Below are positions 48,301 through 59,216 of a stretch of 64,000 bases of DNA, piece after piece. The notes under the pieces are model-generated. The model did no database searches and was not told the DNA's origin. It was given only the letters and a program-made list of their open reading frames with translations. This DNA comes from Liolophura sinensis. Taxonomy: Eukaryota > Mollusca > Polyplacophora > Chitonida > Chitonidae. The stretch lies in NCBI RefSeq assembly GCF_032854445.1, contig NC_088304.1, forward strand, positions 36,131,551 to 36,195,550. Direction: 5' to 3'. Within the stretch, counting starts at the first letter, position 1. Every line of letters starts with the position of its first letter. The position numbers and the translations under genes were made by a program.

Positions 48301-48869
48301 TGATTACATGTAGCATTAGTTTACGCCTCGCTGTTTTTTTTTTTTTTTTTGAATCGGTGAATAGTACAAATGACAAGGATCGTTGAAGCCATGTCTGTAT
48401 TAATTCAGATTATTTGATTGGTCTTTAAGCAACAAGGAGATTAAATTGGATTGGAGTTTGACGGTATTCGTTTGTTGGCGGTTAGGTTTATATGATTTGA
48501 GGAAAAAAGCATCACCTTTTCCAGGTACCTGAAAAGCGGCCTGATTGAAAGCCGCAGGCAAATAAGGAAGAGCGGAGTATAACTCCCGGCCTCCACATAT
48601 TCGTGGCTAACGCCCTACATGTTTAAACAAATAATGAAAAATAATAATAATGTATAAATTCAACAAACATGACCAAAACCTAACCCTAGGGTCATGACCC
48701 CTGTCTCTGCCAACTACCCCACCCCCACCCCACCTCTTGCAGTACTCGTACTTTGTGACATACCGTTTCTAACATATTGTGCAGGATGGGTCTGCCTGGT
48801 TTGTCGTAATGGTCCAGGTGTTACACAGTGGATGGCCAGTAAAACAACAGCGATTTTGATGTAACTCAT
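39345..48869 (-). CDS. Giant secreted acidic repeat protein (frame broken by one base as written)
   Basis: Two coding exons: 48764-48869 and 39345-47891, joined in phase 1 (donor AACG/GTATGT, acceptor TTTGCAG/AT). Exon 1 starts MSYIKIAVVLLAIHC, a signal peptide cleaved near residue 19. A basic region follows, with a furin-type site RSRR at 84-87. Then come about 50 repeats of ~33 aa around TGDHTPVGHPNDNQGEHNQQ plus NGDGSSEED (99-102 bp period, about 41975-47050) and about 14 repeats of 38 aa around SKLNDSSGETSSENES plus GGKKDSAES (114 bp, about 40000-41640). The tail is non-repetitive and ends MEHMPYYG. Full length would be about 2,880 aa. Hydrophilic, with very many Ser-x-Glu sites (Fam20C-type phosphorylation motif, family knowledge). 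One extra C in the run at 40613-40615 shifts frame, so as written translation stops at 40606 after about 2,460 aa. No homologue recognised; composition recalls shell-matrix or dentin-sialophosphoprotein-like proteins (inference). Confidence 0.88.
40000..41640 (-). repeat. Coding 114-bp tandem repeat (38 aa), about 14 copies
   Basis: ACTTTCAGCTGAGCCTTCCT and the CCACTCTCATTTTCTGAAGA block recur at 114-bp steps on the plus strand (for example 40157 and 40271). Units nearest 40100-40900 are almost identical; those beyond 40950 are diverged and of varying length. Read on the minus strand they code Ser/Glu/Lys/Asp-rich repeats. The plus-strand open frames over it are artefacts. Confidence 0.95.
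41975..47050 (-). repeat. Coding ~99-bp tandem repeat (~33 aa), about 50 copies
   Basis: The plus-strand word GGAGTGTGGTCTCCTGTACC and close variants recur about every 99-102 bp. Between about 42890 and 44700 the units alternate in two types (LIGHPNDNQSKHDQENADG and PVGHPNDNQGEHNQQ-NGDG), a higher-order period of about 198 bp. Older, more varied units lie towards 45000-47050, the amino-terminal end. Confidence 0.95.
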
Positions 48870-48897
48870 CGTAGTCCGCAGGACATAACACGAGGAG
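48870..48897 (-). other. 5' UTR part of the signal-peptide exon
   Basis: A good acceptor (TCTCCCAATTTCAG/CTCCTCG) ends at 48898 on the minus strand, 28 bp before the start codon at 48869. The start codon is therefore in a second exon and a non-coding first exon is expected upstream. Confidence 0.65.
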
Positions 48898-49721
48898 CTG
48901 AAATTGGGAGACATCATGAACAATATAAGTATTTACCCCTTGGGCCGGTTCACCAAGAGATTGCAGCTACGATCGACTATAGACTTTAATACGCTGAACC
49001 TTTAGCACAAAGAAATCGTAAAAGGCGATTGCAAAATTTTGAAGTTACAATAGCGATGGGAGGCCAAATTTGACTCGTACATAAAGGTGGCCTGTGTAAA
49101 TGAACAATGTACCGATCATTAACTTTTCTTACCTTCATCTTCAAAAGAGTTTTACGTACATCATACTGTTGCTTAAAATCTCTGCATAAAAGAGTGTGTC
49201 GATTTTAGTGATTTAAATCGACTTTTACGATCCCTTTGTGCGAGCGCCCCTTATCAATATCGGAAAGGCCAGTCTGTACCTCATTTCACACAGTAGTGCA
49301 GATATGATTAAGAACCATAAACTACAAGTTTTCCATATTCTAAAATTTATCCTTTTTATCTGAAAGCCCACTTTTATTTACTTGTATATAAACCACAAGA
49401 CACCCACAGTATTGGAACTGGTTAAAATGAAATGAAACTAGTGAGGCTGCAAACTGTTATCCAGCTCTAGATGAGGTCGTTACGGCTTTTAAGTCAGGTA
49501 ACTGGGGAATGACGTTGGTTTACTCGTGGACTCCGCTTTAATCCACCCTTAAAGCTACATGTAACACATTTTGTATACGGAAATTCTTGACTATCGCTTT
49601 ATACATTGAAAAAGAATTAACATGGGTCTACATGTACTTCTGCACAGAATTAAAACCGCTCTTATTCAAAAATGGATAATAGCAAAGTATTGATTCCGTT
49701 GTTATTATTATAGAATAATTT

Positions 49722-49800
49722 GTTTACTTCCGAGTTTTATGCCGTACTCTAGAATATTCCAATTATACGACGTCGGCCAGAATTATGGTGGGAGGCCAGA
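49722..49800 (-). mobile_element. SINE fragment (family A, 3' part)
   Basis: TTTTATGCCGTACTCTAGAA, TATTCCAATTATACGACGTC and GGCCAGAATTATGGTGGGAG match the 3' body of family A in reverse. Confidence 0.75.
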
Positions 49801-49845
49801 AATGGAACTCATAATGACAGATTCTGTTAAATATGTGGCTGGTGT

Positions 49846-50030
49846 TTATTCTGTGCTCAAGAATATCTGAGTTCTATGACAATTTTATGCTTGTAAGGAA
49901 TTGCTGTGGCCAGACTAAACCAAACAGCAATATCGGGCAAAGCCCCTTAATTAAAGCCAAGGCCTAATTAGCGAGAGCCGGATGCGAACCCACGACCTCA
50001 GTGATGGAAGCACCGATTGACTTTGACAAA
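49846..50030 (-). mobile_element. tRNA-derived SINE, other family
   Basis: In reverse orientation the head reads like a tRNA: a GGTGCTTCCATCACTGAGG stem region followed by the B box GTGGGTTCGCATCC. The tail part has TTCTGTGCTCAAGAATATCT, related to family A. Diverged. Confidence 0.55.
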
Positions 50031-50675
50031 ATCATCGCTTTATTCGACTGACGAATTGAGGGCTCAGGTAATGGCATAAGTGAAGTAAAAAATATTTGTA
50101 AAATTGTATTTGATAGCGAGGCGTGTCACTTTGTTTGTCAGGGAATTCCCTGTATGCCAGGGCCTACTTGCACAAAACGATTGTAGCTGCAATCCATTGT
50201 GTACCATACGGTTGAATTTACAGTTGATTGTAAAAATAATTTACACCGCTCAAACAAGTGAAAAGTGGCCTGGGTAAATGGTCAATGTATCTGTCAATAA
50301 CTTTTCTTCCCTTCATTTTCAAAAGAGTTCTTCATCATAATGATTCGGCAGCTAGCAACAACATGTGAAAAAATGTTCGTAACATCTTTGTAAGATTTGT
50401 ACTTTTAGTAAAATTAATTACATTGCATATTTTCGCAAACCGAGTCGAAAAGTACTAACAGTCTATCTAAGCCAAGTATTTGTGCTCAACATTAATTTTG
50501 GGGCTAATTCTTTATAACTTACAATTATTGTAGCTTACAATCCCTACGTACAAAAGGGTGTCAGTTGTAAACTATGGACACGATCTAGATCTTAGAGATT
50601 TACAATTATCTTAGGCTTACGATTTCTTTGTGCAAACGACCCCAGCTGTATATGTAAGGAAATAAATACACTTAC

Positions 50676-50745
50676 CTCTATCTCTCGTAGGAAGCAGAGG
50701 CCATTCACAGACGCTCAGCCCTGGCGGTTTTCACATTCAATACTG
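50676..50745 (-). promoter_or_regulatory. Candidate non-coding first exon and core promoter of the acidic protein gene
   Basis: On the minus strand a strong donor (GATAGAG/GTAAGTG) ends a candidate exon at 50676. A TATA-like TTTAAAATAA lies at 50751-50760, about 30 bp before the probable transcription start. It fits the acceptor at 48898. Inference only; no transcript seen. Confidence 0.4.
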
Positions 50746-50760
50746 TCCTATTATTTTAAA

Positions 50761-53727
50761 TGTGATCAGTTTTATCAGAGGCCTGTACTGGACACAAAAA
50801 ATGCTCAAGAAATGTGTTTTAGTAAGGTATCGATAATAGACGTTAGTTAATTAAATCAGAAAGCTGATCAGATTGATTATCGGTTGATAAAATGGCGGTG
50901 TCCTTAAATGCCCATCCCTCGGACGAGTCCGATCAAATGGCATAGCGAATTTACCACGATTTTTTTAGGAGTTTTTACATTTTTAAATGGCTTTTGAGAT
51001 TTATCACAAACGTCCTGTTTACAAATGTGGGACCAATATGTGCCTTTGCATCTGCTTGTTTTCATTACAGAGTATACGACCTACAAACGATGCTAATCTA
51101 TTGTAATGAGCTTTATCAAATTTCTCCTGATCTTGAGGTTAACGGCAACAGTGCCGAACATTCGATTGTATGTCTGATTATATCTATGTATATGGATATA
51201 GGATATAGCATTAAATATATTTTTGACGTCATTTAACAGTAAGCAGCGGGAAAAATGTTAGTCATCTTACTATGGGTATTAAGTTGACAACCAAGTGAAA
51301 AATTCTTTTAACAATAACCAAATAAATAAATAAACAAATAAAAATAATTAAAGAAATAAATTTATATACTGAATCTATGTGTCGAAACAGATATGCGTAT
51401 ACCAGCCGTCAACCAATAAGGACACCCCAAGTCTATAATCGCCAGGCCAACACAAACCACCGAAGAACTAAAGAAAGCATATAAAGTATGAAAATAGGAC
51501 GGAATAATGCAAAGAGAATCAGTCTGTTTAGACCATATTAGACCTATAACCCAAACTGAAACAACCACAATAATCGTCTTTGTATGTGCCCTATTCGTTA
51601 TGGCATAATTTCTAGCCGTTGGAATTTATAAGAAGCACTTTCAGATGCTTTTGGTTCCTCTTCATTCTTTTCATTGTAGTAAAAGTAAAATACCGGGTGG
51701 TATAGTTCATGATTCTCGTACAGCCATAATATATTGTTCTGAATTCTTTAAATTAATCGTCTCCGCCTCAGTGGATATGGAAAGATCGACGTATTTTATT
51801 ATGACAAACCTTGTTTTCTATCTGCTTCTATCTTACTCATTCTGGAAAAGTTTGAATTAAACTTCTTCGATGATTGGAGATATTAAATGCACTGAAATTT
51901 GAGCATAGCAAAAACTGATTATGTCAAATGAAAATCATTCTCGCAACTGACCGTCAGCAAACACAAAAACGAAAAAAAAAATTGTCAAATAAGAATGTTT
52001 AATTACATTCATGTGAATAAACCGTTCTGGAACAGATAATCTTACATTTCCTATGTGCAGTGCATGGGCATTTAGCTCGCGTTCATATAGACCTCCTTCG
52101 TGTTTATTTCAGTTTTATTCCACCCGACATTCTGCAGCGTCATGACTTCAGTAACCACGTGTTAGTTTCCGAACTGCCAATTAACTGGTTTCAAATATTT
52201 AATCTTTCTGTGACGTCTTTACTGCGTTCCCCGGGAATAGAATGAGAAGTAACGTTGTCACGAGAAGGGGTGGTGACACATCGGATGTGTTGGATCCATT
52301 CACTCATCTGTGATGGTGCGAAGCACTGTTTGAGAGGTCACCTGTTAACGCCATGAATTCAAGCCGCATTCATGCGTATTATTTACATACATTAATGACG
52401 TCGTATGTCGGGTCGGCACAGAATCGGAATGAAGGCTTATTTATATCCGCCTGATGTGCAGAGGTGGGGTCATAAATCACATGTCAAATAACCAAACGCC
52501 AATAAAATAAAAAAGATAAACAAAAAAATTTCCGTTTGACGTGATTTAAAAGTTTACGGGACACTGATCCGCCCACCTGTCAGAGTGTACGGGAATAAGA
52601 AAAAAGCATCCATGTTTAGCTAACTATTCAAATATCTTCTTAGATTCAATTGTCGGAGAAGAAACCAATTTTTTCATAATATTAATCTAAACTAAAACAA
52701 TTATGTAAATTTAGAACACAGTATACAGACAGCAGAATATAACGATGGAAGGTATGAGTTGGCTCAGCCGCCTTGCATAGTTGTTTTCATCGCAGTGAAT
52801 CCCCACTTGACCTGTCGAGATAGGCTCGAATCCAACTCTCGCTGGTTTGGTTGAGGCTTTCAGCTTGGGTGTTTGTCAGACACTTGGTAAGGGGCGCTGG
52901 GTCACACTCCGGGCACCCCGTTTTCCTAAACCCATACTCCCATGAGATATCATGTTAATGTACATATTTCTTACAAACAAATAGCGTGGAGTTGGCGTAT
53001 CAATGAAACGAATCAGGTAAATACAACAGCGATCATTTAGAGTCTAACTCGTAAAACAAACCCAGAATCAAGTGGGTAATGGCTAAAGTGAGAAGACCAA
53101 GCAGATCAGATCATCTGTGTGTTGTGGAACAAATCGCACACAAAATATTAATCTGTTAATTTTAACAGAAAGTGTGTTATTTGAGTCATGCTGGATTGCC
53201 CTCTTTTATTATAACACACTATTCTGTCATATTCAACATAATATCCTGTCAGCCTAATAGAATATTTGAAGTAATAGAAACTGTGAGCTATATTTAACAG
53301 AAGAATCTTCTAGCAGAATACATTCTAACGCCACTCAAACAACTACGTTTGAGTGCAGCATTCTTTAAGTGCGGGATGAAGCGTGTTTAATTTATATGTT
53401 TAGTATATTCCGTTGCACATGACCCAACAAGTTGAAGTTGAATCGCAGGACCTTTGTGCTAGGCGTATCCAATTTTTGCCAGGCCCAATAAAGTCCGTAA
53501 TATAGCGATAAACTCAGGTTTCTAATTTTAACGACAGGAAGTCGAAACTAGATTTGTGGAATTGGTCATTGGCATTTGCGTCAACCGTGGACTATGGTTT
53601 TAAAAATACTCATGACAGCCTTTCAATTAAGAGAGAAAGACTTGAGAATTTGAATGAATTTGGATTATACTCAGTCATTTATAGAGAGAAATCCGCTATT
53701 GTGCGAGAAATGGTTATGGGAACGAGA
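50761..53727. other. No gene recognised
   Basis: AT-rich sequence upstream of the acidic protein gene. The short ORFs (50994-51236, 51645-51860, 52060-52245) lack recognisable motifs. One diverged tRNA-derived element lies at 52760-52935. Confidence 0.4.
52760..52935 (+). mobile_element. Diverged tRNA-derived element, family B
   Basis: GAGTTGGCTCAGCCGCCTTG (A-box-like GGCTCAG), GGCTCGAATCCAACTCTCGC (B-box-like), then TCACACTCCGGGCACCCCGT and TTTTCCTAAACCCATACTCC. Shares these words with the elements at 37995 and 55365. Confidence 0.6.
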
Positions 53728-53739
53728 CATAACCCACTT

Positions 53740-53995
53740 GGGGCCTCCGTGGCTCAGTCGGTTAGCGCGCTAGCGCAGCGTAGTGACCCAGAAGCCTCTC
53801 ACCAATGCGGTCGCTTTGAGTTCAAGACCAGCTCATGCTGGCTTCCTCTACGGCCGTACGTGGGAAGGTCTGGCAGCAACCTGCGGATGGTCGTGGGTTT
53901 CCGCCGGGCTCTGCCCGGTTTCCACCCACCATAATGCTGGCCGCCGTCGTATAAGTGAAATATTCTTGAGTACGGCGTAAAACACCAATCCAATC
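53740..53995 (+). mobile_element. Full-length tRNA-derived SINE (family A) with perfect target duplication
   Basis: The head GGGGCCTCCGTGGCTCAGTC carries an A box (TGGCTCAGTCGG, 53750-53761) and a B box (GAGTTCAAGACC, 53818-53829). The body runs through GCGGATGGTCGTGGGTTTCC and CTCTGCCCGGTTTCCACCCA to TGAGTACGGCGTAAAACACC. It is flanked by the identical 12-mer CATAACCCACTT at 53728-53739 and 53996-54007, the target-site duplication of a recent insertion. It has no poly-A tail. This is the reference copy for the family in this window. Confidence 0.95.
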
Positions 53996-54410
53996 CATAA
54001 CCCACTTCACTGTATCGGGGACAGACAAAGCGCATACATATACGATAGATATCAAAAGAAGTAGATAAAGATGTTTTTGATTATCTACTGATAATCGATC
54101 ACAAGATATAGAGAGATATCGATCAGGGACTGTTAAAAAGAAAAGTAAGAATGTGTGTCAGTGAGTTTACAGTGTAATGTGAAATTATCTGAGTCGGCCA
54201 TTATTTGACAGTTTTTTCTCTTGTTATGCTTAACCTTCTTGCAAATACACAAATAAGTTGGATATATAGTGTACATGTAACTGCATTAAACACTAAAGGG
54301 GTAAAAATGGCGTGCTTTGAATTTTACCTCAGGGAAATACTCTTTTAATAAATGATAAGATTCTATGCATAAACAGGGAAATGAAAAGGTATAAAATACA
54401 CTCAGTGACT

Positions 54411-54557
54411 CACTGCACATGTGTCCATTTGGATTAGCGTTCTCAGTATAGTATAGACTCACTGCACATGTGTCCATCTGGATTAGCGTTCTCAGTATAG
54501 TATAGACTCACTGCACATGTGTCCATTTGGATTAGCGTTCTCAGTATAGCATAGATT
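54411..54557. repeat. 49-bp direct repeat, three copies
   Basis: CACTGCACATGTGTCCAT starts at 54411, 54460 and 54509. Units end in TTAGCGTTCTCAGTATAGTA and are nearly identical. Confidence 0.95.
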
Positions 54558-55364
54558 TACATATTAAACATACTATAGCAAAACCTTTTAAACATCCTTG
54601 GTTTATGCTGACACCCTTGCTACATCAGCGCAGATCAAACTAGATGGTATCTAGGAATCTATTTTAACCGCAAGCTGTGTTATCTACCGAAGTACTGCCT
54701 GGAGCTATAGTTCAAATCGTTTTGACGACTCAATCCAGGATAAACTGTTAATTCCATTTATAACTTTTTGGCTTCCCTTCGCTTTTTCAGTTTTAAAAAT
54801 ACCTTGCAGAATTCAGCGTTTCTAACATAAAGTACATGTCATTAGTTAAGCATTTAAGAGTTAGAATAAAACCCTGACTCAGGTAAACTGATTAGAGGCC
54901 GTACTTCACCTGTTACGTGTGACCGTTTGCCAACTATGACGCTGTTAGGTGTGACCATTTGCCACCGATCACAGTCGTCACTGCTCTGATTTTACGCCCT
55001 ATGCTGATGTATTGCATCACCTATACAAAGCAGGTCTTCGCGGTGTCAGTGAAAAATCATTGAGCCAGGCTACCAAAGCGCCCGACTGTAGGAGTTGCAT
55101 GAAGGCAAAACCTTAGCTCAGTTGATGAAGTACAAAAAAGTTACCTTAATATGGATTCTAATATAAAAAAGACACGTGAGCGTCACGAATTGTACAATTA
55201 ACGGTAATTAATAGTGGAGAGTGTCCCTCGTGGTATTGTGCTCTGCACATATGCAAAACCGACTGACTGTGGCTCACGAAACTATGCAACACAGGCTTAA
55301 GGCTACGTGTATACTTTCCAATAGTAATCGATCAGAAATTAATTATATATTTGCTGAGAAGGTT

Positions 55365-55530
55365 AAGGCGCTAGCTCAATACGGCCGCAATGAGGTGGCG
55401 TGTTCACACCAAGTCATTGGGTCAGTCGAGAGGTTTGTCAACTGTATGTCGAAGGCCGGTGGTTTTACTCCGGGCACCACTTTTTCCCACACTCATAAAC
55501 TTGACCACCGTAGTGTAACTGAAAAATGAA
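55365..55530 (+). mobile_element. Diverged tRNA-derived element, family B
   Basis: GGCGCTAGCTCAATACGGCC (A-box-like), GGTGGCGTGTTCACACCAAG (B-box region, mutated), GGCCGGTGGTTTTACTCCGG, CACCACTTTTTCCCACACTC. Its internal open frame is not a gene. Confidence 0.6.
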
Positions 55531-56564
55531 TCTTCATTATGTAAATAACTGATTAAATAACTAATAGTATTTACAACAACCTTTGGTGGCCGACAGTTTC
55601 TAGGTGTTGTTTGTGAAAAACTATTAGGTCTATGTCTACATGAAATTATATTTATAATAATAGTAAACATCATATTAATTGTGTAATTTGATTTGTACGG
55701 TAACCCGACCAATCCGTCAATCCGTCTCACGATTCACCCAGTAGACCTGAGTCCATAACCCATATGATCCATCATTCCGTTGTTGCTGTTGTTGTTGTTG
55801 TTTTGTTGATACCAGATCGTCACAGTTGAGTGGAGCCTAATAACAGGAGGATCATGTACGAGTCGACATTAGCAGCCGATCAAGCATGTCGGGGAATGTG
55901 ATATCTTTATCGACTCAGATATTCCATGATTTATTACCCACATGAATGTGCTTCAAGGGCCAGAGTTGAAACAGGAATGATAGTTGTGTCCAGCCACATG
56001 AATACATATCTGACGTTTCCACAGGACACGCATAGTGGTAATGGTTATTGCACAAACTTGTTCATGGACAAAATCATCTTTTCACTGAATATTTAAAAAT
56101 GCTGGACATAGGTCTCTATAACAGGCAGAGGTTTATACACGCTTGTTGTGATTTTAGCTCAGTGTGTGAGAACAAGTTAGAGAATAAACATATGTAGTGC
56201 TCTATATTCACTCTGTTTCATCCTCCAAGCTTGATAAAATTAGATTTCAATTTGCGCACAAGATATATATCAACATGCCAATTAAGTCCAACGTGTAGAT
56301 CCACGTGTCAGTCTTTCGCTAATATTTGCTTCGAAATAAAATTATTCTGTACCCAAAATATTTCTTGAATACACCAATCAATTATACCTAAGGAAAGACC
56401 ACACCTTGATATACATATAGGTAAATGTCCATATATAGCTGTGTGAAGTTTGGGTCACAACTTTAATGCACGTGTTTGGCTGCTTACAGTAGCCCTCTGC
56501 TCAGATGTTTTAGACTGTCTACAAACGCCCCTGCCGTTGACCGGGAAACGTCCGCCTTCTAACA

Positions 56565-57010
56565 ATGGCGGCTAGAAAAGCTAGACAAGTACATAGATCT
56601 GTAAGGGTACAAAACAGAGACGGCCTTCACAAGGCGCTCGTGCAAAGTACACAAAACCGCCTTCTGTGCGCGTTTATAGATGTGTGTAGGGCCAACGAGT
56701 TTCTCAGTGCAACGGTTTTCGGGCTTAAGGTAATTATGAGCATAACTTTGACAGATTTCTTGATAACCTGTGGAGGGTTTGCTCGGAGTCATTTTACACT
56801 GTATTGGAAATACGACTACATGTACATCCGGGCACTTCTTCTTGCCAGGACCGTACACTTCTCAATTAACGGCATAGTTTATGTGCTTATATATGCAGTT
56901 CCAGTTTATATTTTAGCTCTCGGTTTGAAGGTGTATCGCTTTGTGGCTAGTCACAAATTAGTATTTTGTTTTTATTCCAGAGTTTACATGGATACATGAT
57001 TTATGCATGA
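56565..57010 (+). CDS. Candidate 64-codon ORF on 5' exons upstream of the Death-domain gene
   Basis: Exon 56565-56729 begins with an ATG in good context (AACAATGGCGG) and codes MAARKARQVHRSVRVQNR and onward, basic and soluble, ending VFGLK at donor AAG/GTAATT. A second exon (56981-57062, acceptor TTTTTATTCCAG, donor CAA/GTAAGTG) continues the frame for nine residues (SLHGYMIYA) and stops at 57008-57010. Exon 2 could then join the acceptor at 59148, just before the Death-domain gene start. The ORF would then be a small protein or an upstream ORF on the same messenger. Alternatively it is an independent gene with other exons. No family recognised. Confidence 0.4.
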
Positions 57011-57062
57011 AACCGGCCTCAGAGAGGATTTACAGAGGGTGTTGTGTAGAAGCAAAACACAA

Positions 57063-59147
57063 GTAAGTGTTCATTAGCTGTACCGATCAAAGTCATTCAG
57101 AATTTGTTAATGTTACATCCCGTGCACAGCTTTGCCACGGTCGAAAAAACATTCCGGTAAGTTGTCAAGTTATGAAATGTACACTACAGATCCATTAAGT
57201 TGTCATTTAACAAAGTGTGTTTCTTTTGAAATTGACATCTTAATGCACGCGTTAGTTGTACATTGTCCTCGTTAGACACGAGATGTTTGTTCTGGCTAAG
57301 TACTTTTAAATCAGAACGTCATTATTAATCGTCTGTCGTATTTAGTGAGTGGAAATGTTTTGCCAGTAACAGAACCGCCGGCTTTTAACATGCCTGTGAC
57401 TCATCATCGATATGTTTTGTTTACTTGGAGGTCAATACCTCTGCAGGCAGGGTTATGTATTTACCGGTATTTATTTGTCTCAATGTGTGTGTCTCTCAGC
57501 ATATTCACGGGAAAAGTCATTTATTGATATGGATGAAACCTGGAATTAGGGTCGTATATCGTAAGTCCTGGAATTGTATATTTGTTGGAAATCGTCACCG
57601 GCTGGAGGGCAGCATTCCTATGTTGGGAACATCCATTGTGTACATCTAAAATGCCTAGTTCGGTTAATTTTACCTGAACAGTAGCGTGCCAGTTGAGCTG
57701 TGTTTTCAAATGTATTGCATCCTTCAATATGCAATGTGTAGTTCGCTACACAAAGGTCAGTGCCAATACACAACGTCGACATGGACAGAGAGTCACTATA
57801 TTCCGTGCACATTACAAGCCTGGTAGACGTCAGTACAGGGACTGTCAGTACATTCCATGTACACTACAAGCCTCATACACCACTGTGTAGAGATTGTCAG
57901 TGCATTCCATGTACATTACAAGCTTGGTACACGTCTGTATAGGGACTGTCAGTACATTCCATGTACACTACAAGCCTCATACACGACTTTGTAGAGACGG
58001 TCAGTGTATTCCAAGTACACTACAAGCTTGGTACGCGTCTGTATAGGGACTGTCAGTACATTCCATGTACACTACAAGCCTCATACACGACTGTGTAGAG
58101 ATTGTCAGTGTATTCCAAGTACACTACAAGCTTGGTACGCGTCTGTATAGGGACTGTCAGTACATTCCATGTACACTACAAGCCTCATACACCACTGTGT
58201 AGAGACGGTCAGTGTATTCCATGTACACTACAAACCTCATACACGTCTGTATAGGGATCGTCAGTGTATTCCATGTACACTACAAGCCCCATACAAGAGT
58301 GTGTAGAGACGGTCAGTGTTTTCTTTGCACACTACAAGCCTCATACAGGACTGTGTAGAGACTGTCAGTACATTCCACATACACCACAAGCCTCATACAC
58401 GATCGTGTAGAGATTGTCAGTGTATTCCATGTACACTACAAGTCTCATACAAGACTTTGTAGAGACTGTCAGTATAATCCATGTACACTACAAGTCTCAT
58501 ACACCACTGTGTATAGGGCTGTCAGTGTATTCCATGTACACTACAAGCCCCATACAAGAGTGTGTAGAGACGGTCACTGTATTTCACATACACCACAAGC
58601 CTCATACACGACTGTGTAGAGACGGTCAGTGTATTCCATGTACATTACAAGCCTCATACACCACTGTGTGGAGACTGTCAGTACATTCCATGCACACTAC
58701 AAGCCTTATACAAGGTTGTGTAGAGACTGTCAGTGTATTTCATGTACACCACAAGCCTCATACACCACTGTGTAGAGACTGTCAGTGTATTCCATGAATA
58801 TATATGCCAGATACCAGCCTGATAGACTTGTTTGTCTGAAAGTAAATGGACTTTCAGTATATTCAAACTGTGCACTTTTTCATGACGATAATTTTACGAA
58901 TTATTTTAATTTTAATAAATGAAAATTTTACGAGCAAAAACTCTCCGTTTGGTTAAAAATCGATCACGGTGAGCACGTCTGCGTGCATAGATCTTCAGTG
59001 TAGTCCGTACCTAGTAGACCTATACGTTAAATGACTGGTACACTTGTTATTGACTGATGCATTCATTATTCTAGGTAACGCAAACCATACATGATCATAC
59101 ATAATTCATTTCGCCAAAGTGTAAGTTCAGTATGTTTTCCATTGCAG
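57063..59147. other. Probable intron before the Death-domain coding exon
   Basis: Lies between a candidate donor (57063) and the acceptor TTTTCCATTGCAG (59141-59147). Almost half is the 52-bp minisatellite; no coding sequence was recognised in the rest. Confidence 0.4.
57826..58795. repeat. 52-bp minisatellite, about 19 copies
   Basis: CATTCCATGTACACTACAAG starts at 57851, 57903 and 57955 and continues at 52-bp steps. Units end in CTCATACACGACTGTGTAGA plus GACTGTCAGTG. Sequence drift is moderate. Open frames across it are repeat artefacts. Confidence 0.95.
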
Positions 59148-59216
59148 GCAAACAATCCCGACCATTAGATCATGTGCCTGTGAACAAGTGCTGCGTATGT
59201 ATAAGGACTGTTGACC

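Larger units (their letters stand above)
48898..50675. other. Probable first intron of the acidic protein gene, with SINE pieces
   Basis: Lies between the proposed non-coding exon 1 and the signal-peptide exon. It contains two SINE pieces and a GATTGCAGCTACGATCG-like word repeated in variant form (48960, 50190, 50530). No coding sequence was seen. Confidence 0.45.
54008..56500. other. No gene recognised
   Basis: Contains the 49-bp triplicate and a family-B element. The remainder is AT-rich, with no coding exon that I can support. Confidence 0.4.

Noticed and set aside
53740-53829. tRNA-like sequence with A and B boxes
   Set aside because: No complete cloverleaf or acceptor-stem pairing. It is the head of a SINE, not a functional tRNA gene.
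53554-53934. Plus-strand ORF of 126 aa (SVAQSVSALAQRSDPE)
   Set aside because: Half of it is translated SINE sequence; SINEs do not code proteins.
59211-59216. Non-ATG (TTG) start two codons before the Death-domain ATG
   Set aside because: The ATG at 59217 has a strong context; a TTG start in an animal gene would need special evidence.
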